A stretch of DNA of 64,000 nucleotides, taken from Polyangia bacterium. Lineage in GTDB: Bacteria; Myxococcota_A; Polyangia; Nannocystales; Nannocystaceae. Location of the stretch: the NCBI GenBank assembly GCA_030430565.1, contig JAUIKS010000023.1, positions 62,001-126,000 on the forward strand, in the 5' to 3' direction. The notes beneath the pieces are model-generated. The model did not search any database. It saw only the letters and a list, made by a program, of their open reading frames with translations, and was not told the origin of the DNA. Below, piece by piece: positions 1-9,985 of this stretch; within the stretch, counting starts at the first letter, position 1; each line of letters begins with the position of its first letter. The position numbers and the translations under genes are program-made.

Positions 1-1379
1 CCCTGGGCCGTGAAGAACAGCCCCGAGCGCTCGTCGTAGCGCCCGTCGGTGATGAACTTCAGCGTGTTGAAGGGGTGCGTCGTGCCGCCCTGGCGCAGGT
101 TGATCTCGACGGCGTAGAGGTCGAAGTCCGGGGCCTCCTCGGGCCGCGGGGGCGCGCCCTCCTCGGCGCGCTCGCTCGCCGGCTTGGGGACGGCGAGGAA
201 GTCGATCGCGGCCCGGCCGATCGCGCCGCGCCGCGCCAGCGCGCGCCCGGCCTTCATCGCCTCGCGCTGGATCGCGAGCCGATAGCGGCGGTCGGCGGGG
301 AAGCTGGCGCCCATGAAGACCTGGCCGCCGGGGCCGCCCAGCACCTGATCGTGGGTCGAGACGGCCTGGACCTCGCGCAGCGGGTTGATCCGCAGCTGCA
401 CGCTGGGCGAGCGCTTCTCGAGCCCGCCGGCGTCGTCGGGCGCGTCGATCCACTGCTCGCAGACGCCGCCCATGATCTCAAACTGCGCCTGGTACTCGGG
501 CCAGGTTAAACCAGCCGCTTCGAAGCGCAGCCGCGGCAGCGCCTCGCGCAGCGCGGCTCGGCGAGCGCCGGCGCTGGAGCCCGCGACGCCCGGGGCCGCG
601 GCCGCGAGCGCCGGGTCGCGTGCGATCTCGAGGATCGCGTTGCCCTCGCCCGAGAAGCTGTCGTCGAGCTTGACGACCGCGCGCCGCATGCCCGGGCGCT
701 CGCGCCACAGCTCCTCGAGCGCGTCGACGAGGTCGCCGGTGTCGCGCAGGCCCTCGCGCCCCGGCGCCGGCTGCAGGCCGGCCTCCTTGAAGATCCGCCG
801 CGAGCCGGTCTTGCTGCCGAGCGCCATGAGCTCGGGGTCGCAGGCGTTGATCGGGATCCCGAGCTGGACCGCGAGCGTGCGCTCGAGCGACGAGCAATTG
901 AACACGACCATGTGGGCCATGTCGCCGGTCTGGATCGCCTCGCGGACGCGCTGCACCAGGCGCGGGCGCTCGAGGATCTTGGCGGTGAGCGGGCGCGCCG
1001 AGGCGTCGTCGCAGTCGAGCAGCTTGAGCCGCCGGCGCGCGTGCTCAGAGGGCACGCCGCGCATCTGGTGGAGGTAGTAGTCGATGATCAGCGGGTTGAG
1101 CCGCTTCGAGGTCACGTAGACGACGTTGAGCCGCGGGTGCCGCAGCAGCATCAGGTTAAACAGCGAGCGCTCCTCGTAGTGCGCGACCCCGGGGATCTTC
1201 GCCAGCTCGCGCGGGTCGAAGCTCTGCGACGGGATCACGACCGCGGTGTAGGGCTGCGCGGGATCCCGGCTGAAGCGCACGAAGCTCGCGCGCAGCTGCT
1301 CCTGCAAGCTGTGGAAGCGCTTGATCTCCTCGGCGGACCCCGGCGCCGGCGTGTACGGAGCGGTCGACATCGCGGGCAT
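1..1379 (-). CDS. ATP-grasp ligase-like protein, 3' end outside window (partial)
   Basis: The reading frame is open from an ATG at 1379 (or the in-frame ATG at 1370, giving MSTAPYTPAPG) to the window edge, about 460 residues with no stop, so the C-terminus is missing. The segment VFNCSSLERTLAVQLGIPI followed by GSKTGSRRIFKEAGL and a VVKLDDSFSGEGN stretch has the lysine/glycine-rich nucleotide-binding layout of ATP-grasp enzymes. Near the edge, AVEINLRQGGTTHPF matches the metal-binding E-x-N block of that fold. From memory this resembles the PGM1-like peptide ligase and carboxylate-amine ligase group, which joins a carboxylate to an amine at the cost of ATP. The substrate cannot be read from sequence. 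It is divergent from the gene at 1539, and no strong ribosome binding site precedes either start. Confidence 0.7.
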   Translation of the reverse strand, partial: MPAMSTAPYTPAPGSAEEIKRFHSLQEQLRASFVRFSRDPAQPYTAVVIPSQSFDPRELAKIPGVAHYEERSLFNLMLLRHPRLNVVYVTSKRLNPLIIDYYLHQMRGVPSEHARRRLKLLDCDDASARPLTAKILERPRLVQRVREAIQTGDMAHMVVFNCSSLERTLAVQLGIPINACDPELMALGSKTGSRRIFKEAGLQPAPGREGLRDTGDLVDALEELWRERPGMRRAVVKLDDSFSGEGNAILEIARDPALAAAAPGVAGSSAGARRAALREALPRLRFEAAGLTWPEYQAQFEIMGGVCEQWIDAPDDAGGLEKRSPSVQLRINPLREVQAVSTHDQVLGGPGGQVFMGASFPADRRYRLAIQREAMKAGRALARRGAIGRAAIDFLAVPKPASERAEEGAPPRPEEAPDFDLYAVEINLRQGGTTHPFNTLKFITDGRYDERSGLFFTAQ

Positions 1380-1538
1380 TGTACGGGAATCCGCGCGCCG
1401 GGCTCACGCGCGCGAGCGCGGTGCAGGCGTCCGCGCGCAGGGTCCAGCTCTGCGCGCGGGCGAAGACCTGATTCTTCGGGCAGCAGGGAGCGCGCGACCG
1501 CTTTACGGCGCGTCCAGCTTCCCACACACTGCCCTGCG

Positions 1539-2972
1539 ATGCCCGCGCGAACGCAGCTCCTCCCGCGGCTCATCGCCGGGCTGACGCTCGCGCTGGGCGT
1601 GGGCGAGCTCGGCTGCGCCGCGAAGCGCCCGGGCGACGACGCGGCGGCGAGCGCCGCGGCGCTGGAGCGCGGCAGCCCGGGCAGCCGCTGCGAGGACGAG
1701 GGCAAGGCGAACTTCGCCCCCTTCATCGTCGACTGGGACGCGGGCGAGCGCGCGACCTTTATCGACAAGGCCGCGCGCGCGCTGGTCTTCGCCCGCTACC
1801 GCGACTGTCAGCTCGAGCTGCTGTACGACTGCGCCGACAGCCAAGCGCCCGACGTCTACGGCCGCTACGAGCCGCCGACCCCGTGGAGCGGCGCCGCGGA
1901 CCACCTCGAGATCAAGAACGAGGACGAGCTCTACGCGAAGCTCCCGCTCGGCGCGGGCTCGCTGGCCCGCCGGGTGCAGCGCGGCGAGACGCTGGAGCTG
2001 CGCTACTCCGTCAGCGGCGTCGTCCACAGCGCGCTCCGCTCCGCCGAGCTCGCGCCCGTCGTCGCCCAGAACGACCGCTGCGAGGGCGCGACGCACTTCG
2101 TCTCGAGCTACAGCCTCGGCGCCTTCGAACTTCACGCCGGCACGCCCAGCGCGCGGGAGGAGCTCGCCACGGAGGGCGCGCTCGTCGACTGCCAGCGCGA
2201 CGCGTACCCAGACGCCCAGCTCCCGCCCCGCTGCGACGCCCCGATCCGCCTCGTCCTCCAGCGCGTCGACGCGGCCGGGCGCGCGCAGCGGACCGCGGCC
2301 GCGACCACGGCGGCCGCGAACGCGGCGATCGTGAACAACGCGGTCCAGCGCTCGCTCGAGCTGCGGCTGCGCGCGCGCGACAAGCTGCGCGCGCGCGACA
2401 GCCAGGGCTGCCTCGCGGACCTCTCCCTGGCCGACCGCCTGCACCCGGCGTCGCGCGGCGACCGACTCGAGACGCGGGCCTACTGCACCATGCTCGCGGG
2501 CGACTGCAAGGGCGGCAAGCAGCTCCTGCGGGAGTTCCTCGTGACGCGCGACCCCCAGCGCAGCGAGGACGAGTCGCAGCTCACGCGCGAGGTCCAGGCC
2601 GCCGCCCGCGAGCGCTGCCCGCTCGACACCCTCGCGACCATCGACGGCAAGCTCGAGCGGCTGGCGGCGCAAGTTCGCGAGGGCAGGAACGGCGCGCTGC
2701 CGGAGCGCTGCGTCGACGCGGCCGAGCGCGCCTCCGCGCTCGCGGACGCCACGACGAGCGAGGCGAGCGAGCAGCGGCGGGCGGACGCCCGCGCCGTGCT
2801 CAAGCGCGCCGCGCTGTGCCTGGTCGCGCTGGGGCGCTGCGACGAGGCGCGAACGTGGTTTCTCCGCCACGAGCGGCTGCGCCACGCGTCGAGCCGACGA
2901 GCGCCCGAGGAGCTCGACGCCGACGCTGCGGCCGCGTTCACGCGCGTCAGCGGGAGCGCCTGCAGCGACTGA
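1539..2972 (+). CDS. Hypothetical secreted protein, helical C-terminal half
   Basis: 477 residues from ATG 1539. The N-terminus (basic MPARTQLLPR, then a hydrophobic stretch ending in GELGCAAK) looks like an export signal, possibly a lipoprotein signal with a poor lipobox because the residue at -3 is Glu. The middle third (to about residue 240) has regularly spaced Cys and may form a beta-rich domain. The C-terminal half is Ala/Arg/Leu-rich helix with TPR-like spacing (for example ALCLVALGRCDEARTWF). The next gene is 78 bp downstream on the same strand. I do not recognise the family. The start at 1539 is preferred over longer upstream frames because it gives a signal sequence and the upstream extension is Arg/Ala/His-biased shadow sequence. 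Confidence 0.75.
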   Translation: MPARTQLLPRLIAGLTLALGVGELGCAAKRPGDDAAASAAALERGSPGSRCEDEGKANFAPFIVDWDAGERATFIDKAARALVFARYRDCQLELLYDCADSQAPDVYGRYEPPTPWSGAADHLEIKNEDELYAKLPLGAGSLARRVQRGETLELRYSVSGVVHSALRSAELAPVVAQNDRCEGATHFVSSYSLGAFELHAGTPSAREELATEGALVDCQRDAYPDAQLPPRCDAPIRLVLQRVDAAGRAQRTAAATTAAANAAIVNNAVQRSLELRLRARDKLRARDSQGCLADLSLADRLHPASRGDRLETRAYCTMLAGDCKGGKQLLREFLVTRDPQRSEDESQLTREVQAAARERCPLDTLATIDGKLERLAAQVREGRNGALPERCVDAAERASALADATTSEASEQRRADARAVLKRAALCLVALGRCDEARTWFLRHERLRHASSRRAPEELDADAAAAFTRVSGSACSD

Positions 2973-3050
2973 GCTGCTCGACCGGCCAGATCCGCGCGAC
3001 GCGATCCTTGCGCGCGGCGGGCGTCTGGGCCGCGATATGGTTGCGGGGCC

Positions 3051-4127
<1,077 letters not shown>

Positions 4128-4213
4128 GCGCGGCGACGATTCGCGCGCTCGTCGCCGCGAGGACCGCGCGTCACCGCGCGCGCCCCCGCCCGCGTGGAAT
4201 ACGAGTTTATGGC

Positions 4214-4229
4214 ATGGTCGTTGGACCAT
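4214..4229. promoter_or_regulatory. Inverted repeat ATGGTC-N4-GACCAT upstream of SGNH lipoprotein gene
   Basis: Perfect 6-bp arms with a 4-bp spacer lie in a locally AT-richer part of the 156-bp gap, about 55 bp before the TTG start at 4284. The position suits an operator or part of a promoter. No regulator is identified. Confidence 0.3.
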
Positions 4230-4283
4230 ACGACGTGAGCGTGCGCGCGTGAGCGCCCGCGCCCAGCCGCTGGAGGACCCGCC

Positions 4284-5282
4284 TTGTCACTCGCGAGACA
4301 CCAGGCCGTCGCCCCGATCATCGTCGGCGCGATGCTGCTGGCCTGTAAGCCTACTACCACCACGACCCCGCCTGAGCCGGCCCCGGCCGCTCCTGACACA
4401 CCTGCCCCCACGGACAGCGACGTCGTCGACGAGCCCGCCCCGGCGGATCCGGAGGCCGCGGACGCGCCGGCGCCCGAGGCCGAGCCCGTCGACGCGACGG
4501 CGCCCGGCGAGCACGAGGCGACGGCGCCGGCCTCGGAGGCCGACGCGAGCGCGCCGGCGATCGCCGAGGCCGAGCCCGGCCCGCGCGCGCACTGCCCCGA
4601 CATGGGTGACTCGCGCTTCGTCTACGCCTTCGGCAGCTCCAACGTCGGCAGCCTGCTCGGCCCGATGCTGCAGCAGAAGTTTAAGCGCCGCTGGCCCGAC
4701 GTGACCGTGCGCAAGTGGGGCAAGGCCTCCAGCGGCATGGCGCGCCCCGACTTCCACGACTGGATCAAGGAGGTCCCGACGCTCAACGAGGAGTACGACC
4801 CCGACGTCTACATCGTGAACCTGGGGACCAACGACGCGCAGCCGCTGTGGGATCCAAAGGACAAGTGGATCCACGCCAACACGCCCGAGTGGAAGCAGCG
4901 CTACGGCGAGCGCATCGACAAGATCCTGGCGCTCATGGCCGGCGAGGACCGCCACCGGCTGATCGTCTGGATCGGGCCGCAGGCCTTCCCCAAGAAGAAC
5001 TCCCGCACGGTCGGGCCGAAGGTCAACGAGGTGCTCCGAGCGCGCATTGAGGCCTTCGACGGCCACGCCTTCTACGTCGACGCGTACACGACCACGAGCC
5101 CGAAGCGCGGCCAGTACATCGAGTACGTCAAGCTCGGCGGCAAGAAGTTTCACGCCTACCAGCAGGACGGCATCCACCTGAGCCCCAAGGGCGTGCAGGC
5201 GCTGATGATCAACCCGCTGCTCGAGATCGTCGAGCCCTGCTTCGACGCGACGCAGGCCGAGGACGCGCCGAAGCAGTCCTAA
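4284..5282 (+). CDS. SGNH-hydrolase-like lipoprotein (DUF459-like)
   Basis: 332 residues from TTG 4284, chosen because CTGGAGG lies 8 bp upstream and the start gives a clean lipoprotein signal (VGAMLLACK, cleavage before Cys). About 75 residues of Pro/Ala/Glu/Asp linker follow. The catalytic-type domain begins near residue 108. FVYAFGSSNVG takes the place of the GDSx block, VNLGTNDAQ is block III, and DGIHLSPKG carries the Asp-x-x-His of block V. This pattern fits SGNH hydrolases acting on esters, and in the periplasm often on cell-wall or polysaccharide O-acyl groups. The substrate is unknown. The gene is convergent with the FAD enzyme, with only 19 bp between stop codons. Confidence 0.8.
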   Translation: MSLARHQAVAPIIVGAMLLACKPTTTTTPPEPAPAAPDTPAPTDSDVVDEPAPADPEAADAPAPEAEPVDATAPGEHEATAPASEADASAPAIAEAEPGPRAHCPDMGDSRFVYAFGSSNVGSLLGPMLQQKFKRRWPDVTVRKWGKASSGMARPDFHDWIKEVPTLNEEYDPDVYIVNLGTNDAQPLWDPKDKWIHANTPEWKQRYGERIDKILALMAGEDRHRLIVWIGPQAFPKKNSRTVGPKVNEVLRARIEAFDGHAFYVDAYTTTSPKRGQYIEYVKLGGKKFHAYQQDGIHLSPKGVQALMINPLLEIVEPCFDATQAEDAPKQS

Positions 5283-5301
5283 AAGACATATTGACTATCG
5301 A

Positions 5302-7491
5302 TCACTCGGGGCTGGAGTCGCCGCCCTGACGCGGCTCGCGGCGCCCCTTGAGCGCGCCCAGCGTGCCGGCGCGCTTGGCCGCTCGCCACTCCGTGAAGCT
5401 CACGCCCCCGGGGCCGCGCCGCGCCGGCTCACGCGTCGCGCTCGCGGGTCGCGGGGTCGGCCGCGCGCCGCGATCGGCGACGCCCTCGCTCGCGTCACCG
5501 GCGCTCGCGTCGGGCTTCGACGCCGCCGGCGCGGCGCCGGCGCGCGGCCGCGTCGCGCGGCGCTCGACGCCGGGCTCGTCGAGCTCGGGGCGCGCCTCGC
5601 CGGGGCGGAAGATGTCGACCTTGCCCGTGCGCTCGAGGCTGCTGCGGACCGCGGTCTCGCCGGTGCCGACGCGGCGGATCTCGACCTTGCCCGTGCGCTC
5701 GAGCCTGTTGCTGGAGTCCGAGCTGCCCGGGGCGGGCGAGCGCGTGCGCCGGATCTCGACCTTGCCCGTGCGCTCCATCGCGGAGGATCCGACCTGCTGA
5801 TACGCACCTGTCGATTTGCGCAGGTCGACCTTCCCGGTCCGCTCGATCGCGCGGGTGTCGGCCCGCTTGACCGTGCCGGTGCGCCGCCGCGTATCCTCGG
5901 GACGTCCGCCCGGCCACTCGAACGTCCCGGTGCGCTTGGGCCATTCGAAGCCGCCGGCGCGTCGAGCCCCTCCCTCTCCCTCTCCCTCTCCCTCGCGCTC
6001 TCTCTCTCCCCCGGCCGCCGCGCCCGCGAGCGCGAGCTCTGGCGCGCCCGCGCCGAGCTCGTCGACCTCCTCGCCCGCGCGCGCGGGCGCGGGCGCGGGC
6101 GCGCTGATCAAGATGGGCTCCTCGGCCGCGCGCAGGCGCTTGACGAAGGCGCGCCGAAACGAGTGCCGGATGACGCTGAGCACGATCAGCGGGCCGAACA
6201 GCGCGGTCGGGAACTTGAGGAAGTTCATCACCTCCATGAAGCGCTTGACGACGCGCTTGTCGTAGGCGACCAGCTCGTGCACGCGCGCGACGTACCACTG
6301 CAAGAGGCGCAGCCCCGGGTAGCGCCAGCCCTTGGCCTTGGGCGAGCGGAAGTCCTCGCAGCTCGCCAGCAGCCACGGGACGATCACGACGGGCAGCAGC
6401 CGGCGCTGCAGCCTGCGCGCCTGGCCATCGTCGCGCAGCGACCGGCCCTTGCGCGCGAGCTTGTGCAGCGTCCGCGCGAGCAGCTCGGCCTCGATCGAGC
6501 ACACCGTCATGCCCTGCCCGTACATCGGGTTAAAGCTGACGACGCCGTCGCCCATGACCATGTAGCCGTCGGGCCAGCGCCGCATCCGCTCGTAGTGACG
6601 CCAGAGGTTCGAGGGGAACTGGTGGGTGTGGATCGTCGGGGACGGGCGCGCGTCCCCCAGCAGCTCGGCGAACTCCGGCTTCTCGAGGCTCTCGGCGAAC
6701 TTCATGAAGCCGGCGTGGCGGCGCGAGGGGTAGTCCTTGCCGGAGCCGCTGAGCGTGACCATGAGCCCGCGGCTGCTGAGCGGGTACATGATGCCGAGCC
6801 GCGTGGTCTCGGGCACGCGCGGGAACACGGCGAGCGGGATCCGCTCTTTGCGGAAGCTCGGCGCGATCCGGTAGATGCAGGAGGCGTAGCCGACGTTGAC
6901 CTTGATCTCCGACTCGCTGGGCTTGCCGAAGCCGTGCTTCTTGAGCCACTTCGGCGCCCGCGTGCCGCGACCGGCGGCGTCGATGACGACGTCGGCGGCG
7001 ACCGGCTGCTCTTTCTTCTCGCGGCGGCTCCGGACGACTACGCCGATGACCCGCGCGCCTGACTCGTCGACCTGCAGATCGACGACGTCGTGCGCGTCGC
7101 GGAGCTCGACGTTGTGGATCGCGGCGACCTTCTTGCGCAGCTTGAACTCGAACTCGATCCGGTTGAGCACGTAGAGGTCGAAGCCGACGTCGACCTGCGC
7201 CTTCCAGACGCCGTAATGCCACCACCGCAGCCCGCTGGTGACGTTGACCGGAAACGCGCCCCAGCTCTCCATCTTCGCGGCGAGCCCCGGGAACAGCCCC
7301 TGGATGATGTCGGCGCCGCGCCGCAAGAGCAGGTGCGTGTGCTTGCCCTGCGGCACGCCCTTGCGCTTCATGGCCCTCGAGTGGAGGCGGTCTTTCTCCA
7401 GCACGATGACCTTCTCGAAGTGCTCGGAGAGGACGCGCGCGGCCAGTAATCCGCAGACGCTGCCGCCGATCACGACGGCGCGCTGGCCCAT
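5302..7491 (-). CDS. FAD-dependent oxidoreductase with repeat-bearing C-terminal tail
   Basis: 729 residues from ATG 7491; a GTG at 7512 in frame would add seven residues. The start AVVIGGSVCGLLAARVL is a dinucleotide-binding GxGxxG-type fold, followed by VIVLEKD. VVIDAAGRGTRAPKW and YMVMGDGVVSFNPMYGQGM match the second and third FAD contacts of the p-hydroxybenzoate hydroxylase/halogenase/geranylgeranyl reductase superfamily. The core ends around residue 470. The remaining ~260 residues are low complexity: a Glu/Gly tract from a CCCTCT microsatellite, then at least six copies of a motif close to ERTGKVEIRR. That tail is not part of known family members as far as I know. The substrate is unknown. 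The flanking genes are lysA-ribA upstream and the convergent SGNH protein. Confidence 0.8.
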   Translation of the reverse strand: MGQRAVVIGGSVCGLLAARVLSEHFEKVIVLEKDRLHSRAMKRKGVPQGKHTHLLLRRGADIIQGLFPGLAAKMESWGAFPVNVTSGLRWWHYGVWKAQVDVGFDLYVLNRIEFEFKLRKKVAAIHNVELRDAHDVVDLQVDESGARVIGVVVRSRREKKEQPVAADVVIDAAGRGTRAPKWLKKHGFGKPSESEIKVNVGYASCIYRIAPSFRKERIPLAVFPRVPETTRLGIMYPLSSRGLMVTLSGSGKDYPSRRHAGFMKFAESLEKPEFAELLGDARPSPTIHTHQFPSNLWRHYERMRRWPDGYMVMGDGVVSFNPMYGQGMTVCSIEAELLARTLHKLARKGRSLRDDGQARRLQRRLLPVVIVPWLLASCEDFRSPKAKGWRYPGLRLLQWYVARVHELVAYDKRVVKRFMEVMNFLKFPTALFGPLIVLSVIRHSFRRAFVKRLRAAEEPILISAPAPAPARAGEEVDELGAGAPELALAGAAAGGEREREGEGEGEGGARRAGGFEWPKRTGTFEWPGGRPEDTRRRTGTVKRADTRAIERTGKVDLRKSTGAYQQVGSSAMERTGKVEIRRTRSPAPGSSDSSNRLERTGKVEIRRVGTGETAVRSSLERTGKVDIFRPGEARPELDEPGVERRATRPRAGAAPAASKPDASAGDASEGVADRGARPTPRPASATREPARRGPGGVSFTEWRAAKRAGTLGALKGRREPRQGGDSSPE
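5598..5952 (-). repeat. Degenerate coding repeat, consensus (E/K/R)RTGK(V/F)(D/E)(I/L)R(R/K)
   Basis: Six copies occur within about 115 codons of the FAD enzyme tail: KRTGTFEWP, RRTGTVKRA, ERTGKVDLRK, ERTGKVEIRR (twice) and ERTGKVDIFR, separated by Ser/Gly/Ala-rich linkers of variable length. In DNA the conserved part reads on the plus strand as cttgcccgtgcgctcgag-like blocks. Copies near the core are more diverged. Confidence 0.8.
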
Positions 7492-7859
7492 GCTCGTTCG
7501 CCGATTCGTCACGCGCTTATCCCCTGGGGCCCCGCCGACGCGGCGCCCAGGCCCAGGCCGTCCCCTGCCCGGTCTCCGTCCCGTTCATTAAGCCGCGCCT
7601 CCCCCTCAGGCGTCACGCTCGCGCTGCTCCATGTAGCGATCGCGCGCGCGTTAACGCGCATAATGCGTGATACTACCCATCGGACGCGCGAAATCGCAAG
7701 GCGCCGCCCACGTTCCTCCACAGCTCTCACCCGGCCGCCGGCCCGATCCTCCGCTGCAGATCTAGCACTGATCAAACGCGCCGCAGCGGCCGCTTACAGG
7801 CCCACGCGCCGGTTTCTCGAGCGCACGCGCTTCGCTTCGAATCCGGAGCTCGCTTGTCG
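7492..7859. other. Gene-free intergenic region between lysA and the FAD oxidoreductase
   Basis: A 368-bp gap between two minus-strand genes. It holds a 14-bp palindrome (7646-7659) and a somewhat AT-richer stretch around 7650-7675 that could carry the promoter of the FAD enzyme. Short open frames exist on both strands but are Arg/Ser/Ala-rich and lack ribosome binding sites. I see no RNA gene. Confidence 0.4.
7646..7659. promoter_or_regulatory. 14-bp perfect palindrome GCGCGTTAACGCGC
   Basis: It lies about 155 bp upstream of the FAD oxidoreductase start and 210 bp past the lysA stop, in the only moderately AT-containing part of the gap. Candidate operator; no regulator is known. Confidence 0.3.
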
Positions 7860-9215
7860 CTACACGAGCCAGTCGGGGTACGACTCTTCGGCGATCAACG
7901 CGGCGACGCTGCGACGCGGTCGCGTGATCGCGAAGCGACCCTTGGAGACCATGACCTCCGGCGCGATCGGCCGGGTGTTGTAGGTCGACGCCATGGTCAT
8001 CGCGTACGCGCCGCTGCCGAGGACCGCGAGCAGGTCCCCAGACGCGGGCCACGGGATCGGGCGGTCGCGGGCGAGGAAGTCACCGCACTCGCAGACGGGC
8101 CCCACGATGTCGGCGCGCACGAGCGGGACCTCGCCCGGCAACACCGCGGGCACGATCGTGTGGTGGGCGCTGTACAGCGCCGGGCGGACGAGGTCGTTCA
8201 TCGCCGCGTCGACGATCACGAAGGCCCGCTCGGCGTTGCGCTTGTGCCCGAGGACGCGGGTGAGCAGCACGCCGCCGTTGCCGACCAAGAACCGCCCCGG
8301 CTCGAGCACGAGCTCGAGCTCGAGATCGGCGGTCGCGTCGACGATCTGTCGCCCGAAGCTGGCGACGTCCACGACCTCGTCGCCGGGCGCGTAGGGGATG
8401 CCGAGGCCGCCGCCGAGGTCGAGGTACTCGAGCGTGACGCCCTGGGCCGCGAGCGCGTCGATCACCGGCCGCAGCCGCGCGAGGCTGTCGAGGAAGGGCT
8501 TCGCGTTCATGATCTGCGAGCCGATGTGACAGGTCAGCCCGACGAGCTTGAGCCCGTCCGTGCGAGCGGCTCGCAGCGCCAGCTCGAGCGCGCCCTGCAT
8601 CGGGATCCCGAACTTGGTCTCGCGCAGGCCCGTGGCGAGGTAGGGGTGCGTGTCCGGATCGATGTCGGGGTTGAGCCGCAGCGCGACCGGGGCCACGGTC
8701 CCCAGCGCCCGCGCGCGCCCGGCGAGCTGCTCGAGCTCCCCTGCGGACTCGACATGGATCCCGCGCACGCCCGCCGCCAGCGCGGCGTCGAGCTCGGAGG
8801 AGCGCTTGCCGACCCCGCTGTAGACGATGCGCTCGCCGGGGATCCCGGCCGCGAGCGCGCGCTCGAGCTCGCCGCCGGACACGATGTCGGCGCCGGCGCC
8901 TCGGTTGCCGAGCAGGCGCAGGATCGGCTGCGCGCTGTTGGCCTTGACCGCGTAGCAGATCAGGGTCGGGCGCCCGGCGCAGGCGGCCTTGAGCGCCTCG
9001 AGCTGACCGGCGATGTGCGAGGCGCTGTAGAGGTACGCCGGCGTGCCCACGGCGTCGGCGATCGCCTGCAGGGACACGCCGTCGAGCGTGAGCGCCCGGG
9101 TCTCGGGATCGACTCCCACGCCGAAGCGACCGGGGTTGTTCGCGATCGCCAAATGATCGGCGGCCGCGGATGAGGTCGAAGACGTGGACGCGCTCTCAAA
9201 GCCCTGCGTGGACAC
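7860..9215 (-). CDS. lysA: Diaminopimelate decarboxylase
   Basis: 451 residues, the usual size. It decarboxylates meso-diaminopimelate to L-lysine with PLP, the last step of lysine synthesis, in the cytoplasm. The PLP lysine lies in CYAVKANS (about K91), the phosphate-binding Gly-rich segment is LGGGLGIPY, and substrate-binding ECGDF and the GAYAMTMAS tail are present, all in fold-type III order. HIGSQI is the His that stacks on the cofactor. The N-terminal Ser/Thr/Ala-rich 20 residues (TSSTSSAAADH) are an unusual extension, so the true start could be a little further in. ribA lies 53 bp upstream on the same strand, so the two may be cotranscribed. meso-DAP is also used by MurE in this window. 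Confidence 0.95.
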   Translation of the reverse strand: MSTQGFESASTSSTSSAAADHLAIANNPGRFGVGVDPETRALTLDGVSLQAIADAVGTPAYLYSASHIAGQLEALKAACAGRPTLICYAVKANSAQPILRLLGNRGAGADIVSGGELERALAAGIPGERIVYSGVGKRSSELDAALAAGVRGIHVESAGELEQLAGRARALGTVAPVALRLNPDIDPDTHPYLATGLRETKFGIPMQGALELALRAARTDGLKLVGLTCHIGSQIMNAKPFLDSLARLRPVIDALAAQGVTLEYLDLGGGLGIPYAPGDEVVDVASFGRQIVDATADLELELVLEPGRFLVGNGGVLLTRVLGHKRNAERAFVIVDAAMNDLVRPALYSAHHTIVPAVLPGEVPLVRADIVGPVCECGDFLARDRPIPWPASGDLLAVLGSGAYAMTMASTYNTRPIAPEVMVSKGRFAITRPRRSVAALIAEESYPDWLV

Positions 9216-9268
9216 GAGCCCGGGTTACACGCGGCTCCCGGGCGCTGTCAATCGCCGCTCGCGGGCTG

Positions 9269-9901
9269 CTACAGGAGGTGCCCGGAGCGGTCGCGCTTGG
9301 TCGAGAGGTAGCGGGCGTTCTCCGCCCGCGGCGCCGTGATGATCGGCTCACGCTTGGCGACGACCACGCCGTTGGTCTGCAAGCCCTCGACCTTGAGCAG
9401 GTTATTGGTGTGCAGGACGACCGAGTTGACCTCCATCGCCCGCAGCATCGCGGCCGCGACGCCGTAGTCGCGCATATCGTCGTCGAAGCCGAGGTGGCGG
9501 TTGGCGTCCACCGTGTCGAGGCCGGCCTCCTGCAGGGCGTAGGCGCGGATCTTGTGGGCGATGCCGATGCCCCGCCCCTCCTGACGCATGTACAGGATGA
9601 CGCCCGTCTCGCTGTTGGCGACGCGCTGGAGCGCCAGCTCGAGCTGCTCGCGGCAGTCGCAGCGGAACGAGCCGAACACGTCGCCGGTCAGGCACTCGGA
9701 GTGCACGCGCGTCGCGATCTCCTCGCCGCCGCGGACGTCGCCGCGGATCACCGCGACGTCGTCGAGCGGGCGCCCGAGGCTGTCTCTGAACGAGAGGATC
9801 TCGAACTCACCGTGACGGCTCGGGAGCCTCGCGCGCGCGAGGACCTCGACTTCGACCTGTGACAACGGGAGGCGGAGAGCGATTGCGTGAGGAACGGGCA
9901 T
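9269..9901 (-). CDS. ribA: GTP cyclohydrolase II
   Basis: 210 residues, the normal stand-alone RibA length. It opens the GTP imidazole ring, releasing formate and pyrophosphate, to make the first riboflavin intermediate. The zinc site C-x10-C-x-C is seen in SECLTGDVFGSFRCDC (C70, C81, C83), the GTP-binding and catalytic segment is YMRQEGRGIGI, and the C-terminal LLKVEGLQTNGV block is typical. There is no fused RibB domain. Start ATG 9901 gives MPVPHAIALRLP. The gene is followed by lysA in the same direction, and the Fic-like gene lies upstream, ending 72 bp away. Confidence 0.95.
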   Translation of the reverse strand: MPVPHAIALRLPLSQVEVEVLARARLPSRHGEFEILSFRDSLGRPLDDVAVIRGDVRGGEEIATRVHSECLTGDVFGSFRCDCREQLELALQRVANSETGVILYMRQEGRGIGIAHKIRAYALQEAGLDTVDANRHLGFDDDMRDYGVAAAMLRAMEVNSVVLHTNNLLKVEGLQTNGVVVAKREPIITAPRAENARYLSTKRDRSGHLL

Positions 9902-9959
9902 AATGGCGCGATCTTCGGAGGTATCAAGCTGTCTCTTGGAACCTATCCGAAAACTACAC

Positions 9960-9985
9960 CGAGGGCGCGGTTTTCAAAACCCTCG
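9960..9985 (-). terminator. Hairpin at the 3' end of the Fic-like gene
   Basis: CGAGG pairs with CCTCG around an inner GTTTT/AAAAC stem with a one-sided bulge, overlapping the Fic-like stop codon at 9974. On the minus strand it is followed by a short AT-rich stretch but no clean T-run, so terminator function is uncertain. Confidence 0.3.

Noticed and set aside
7509..7775. 88-codon minus-strand frame ahead of the FAD enzyme
   Set aside because: Overlaps the alternative FAD start, has no ribosome binding site and an ordinary shadow composition.
7815..7850. tRNA-like TTCGAATCC element
   Set aside because: No matching stems, anticodon arm or CCA-type end around it; chance occurrence.
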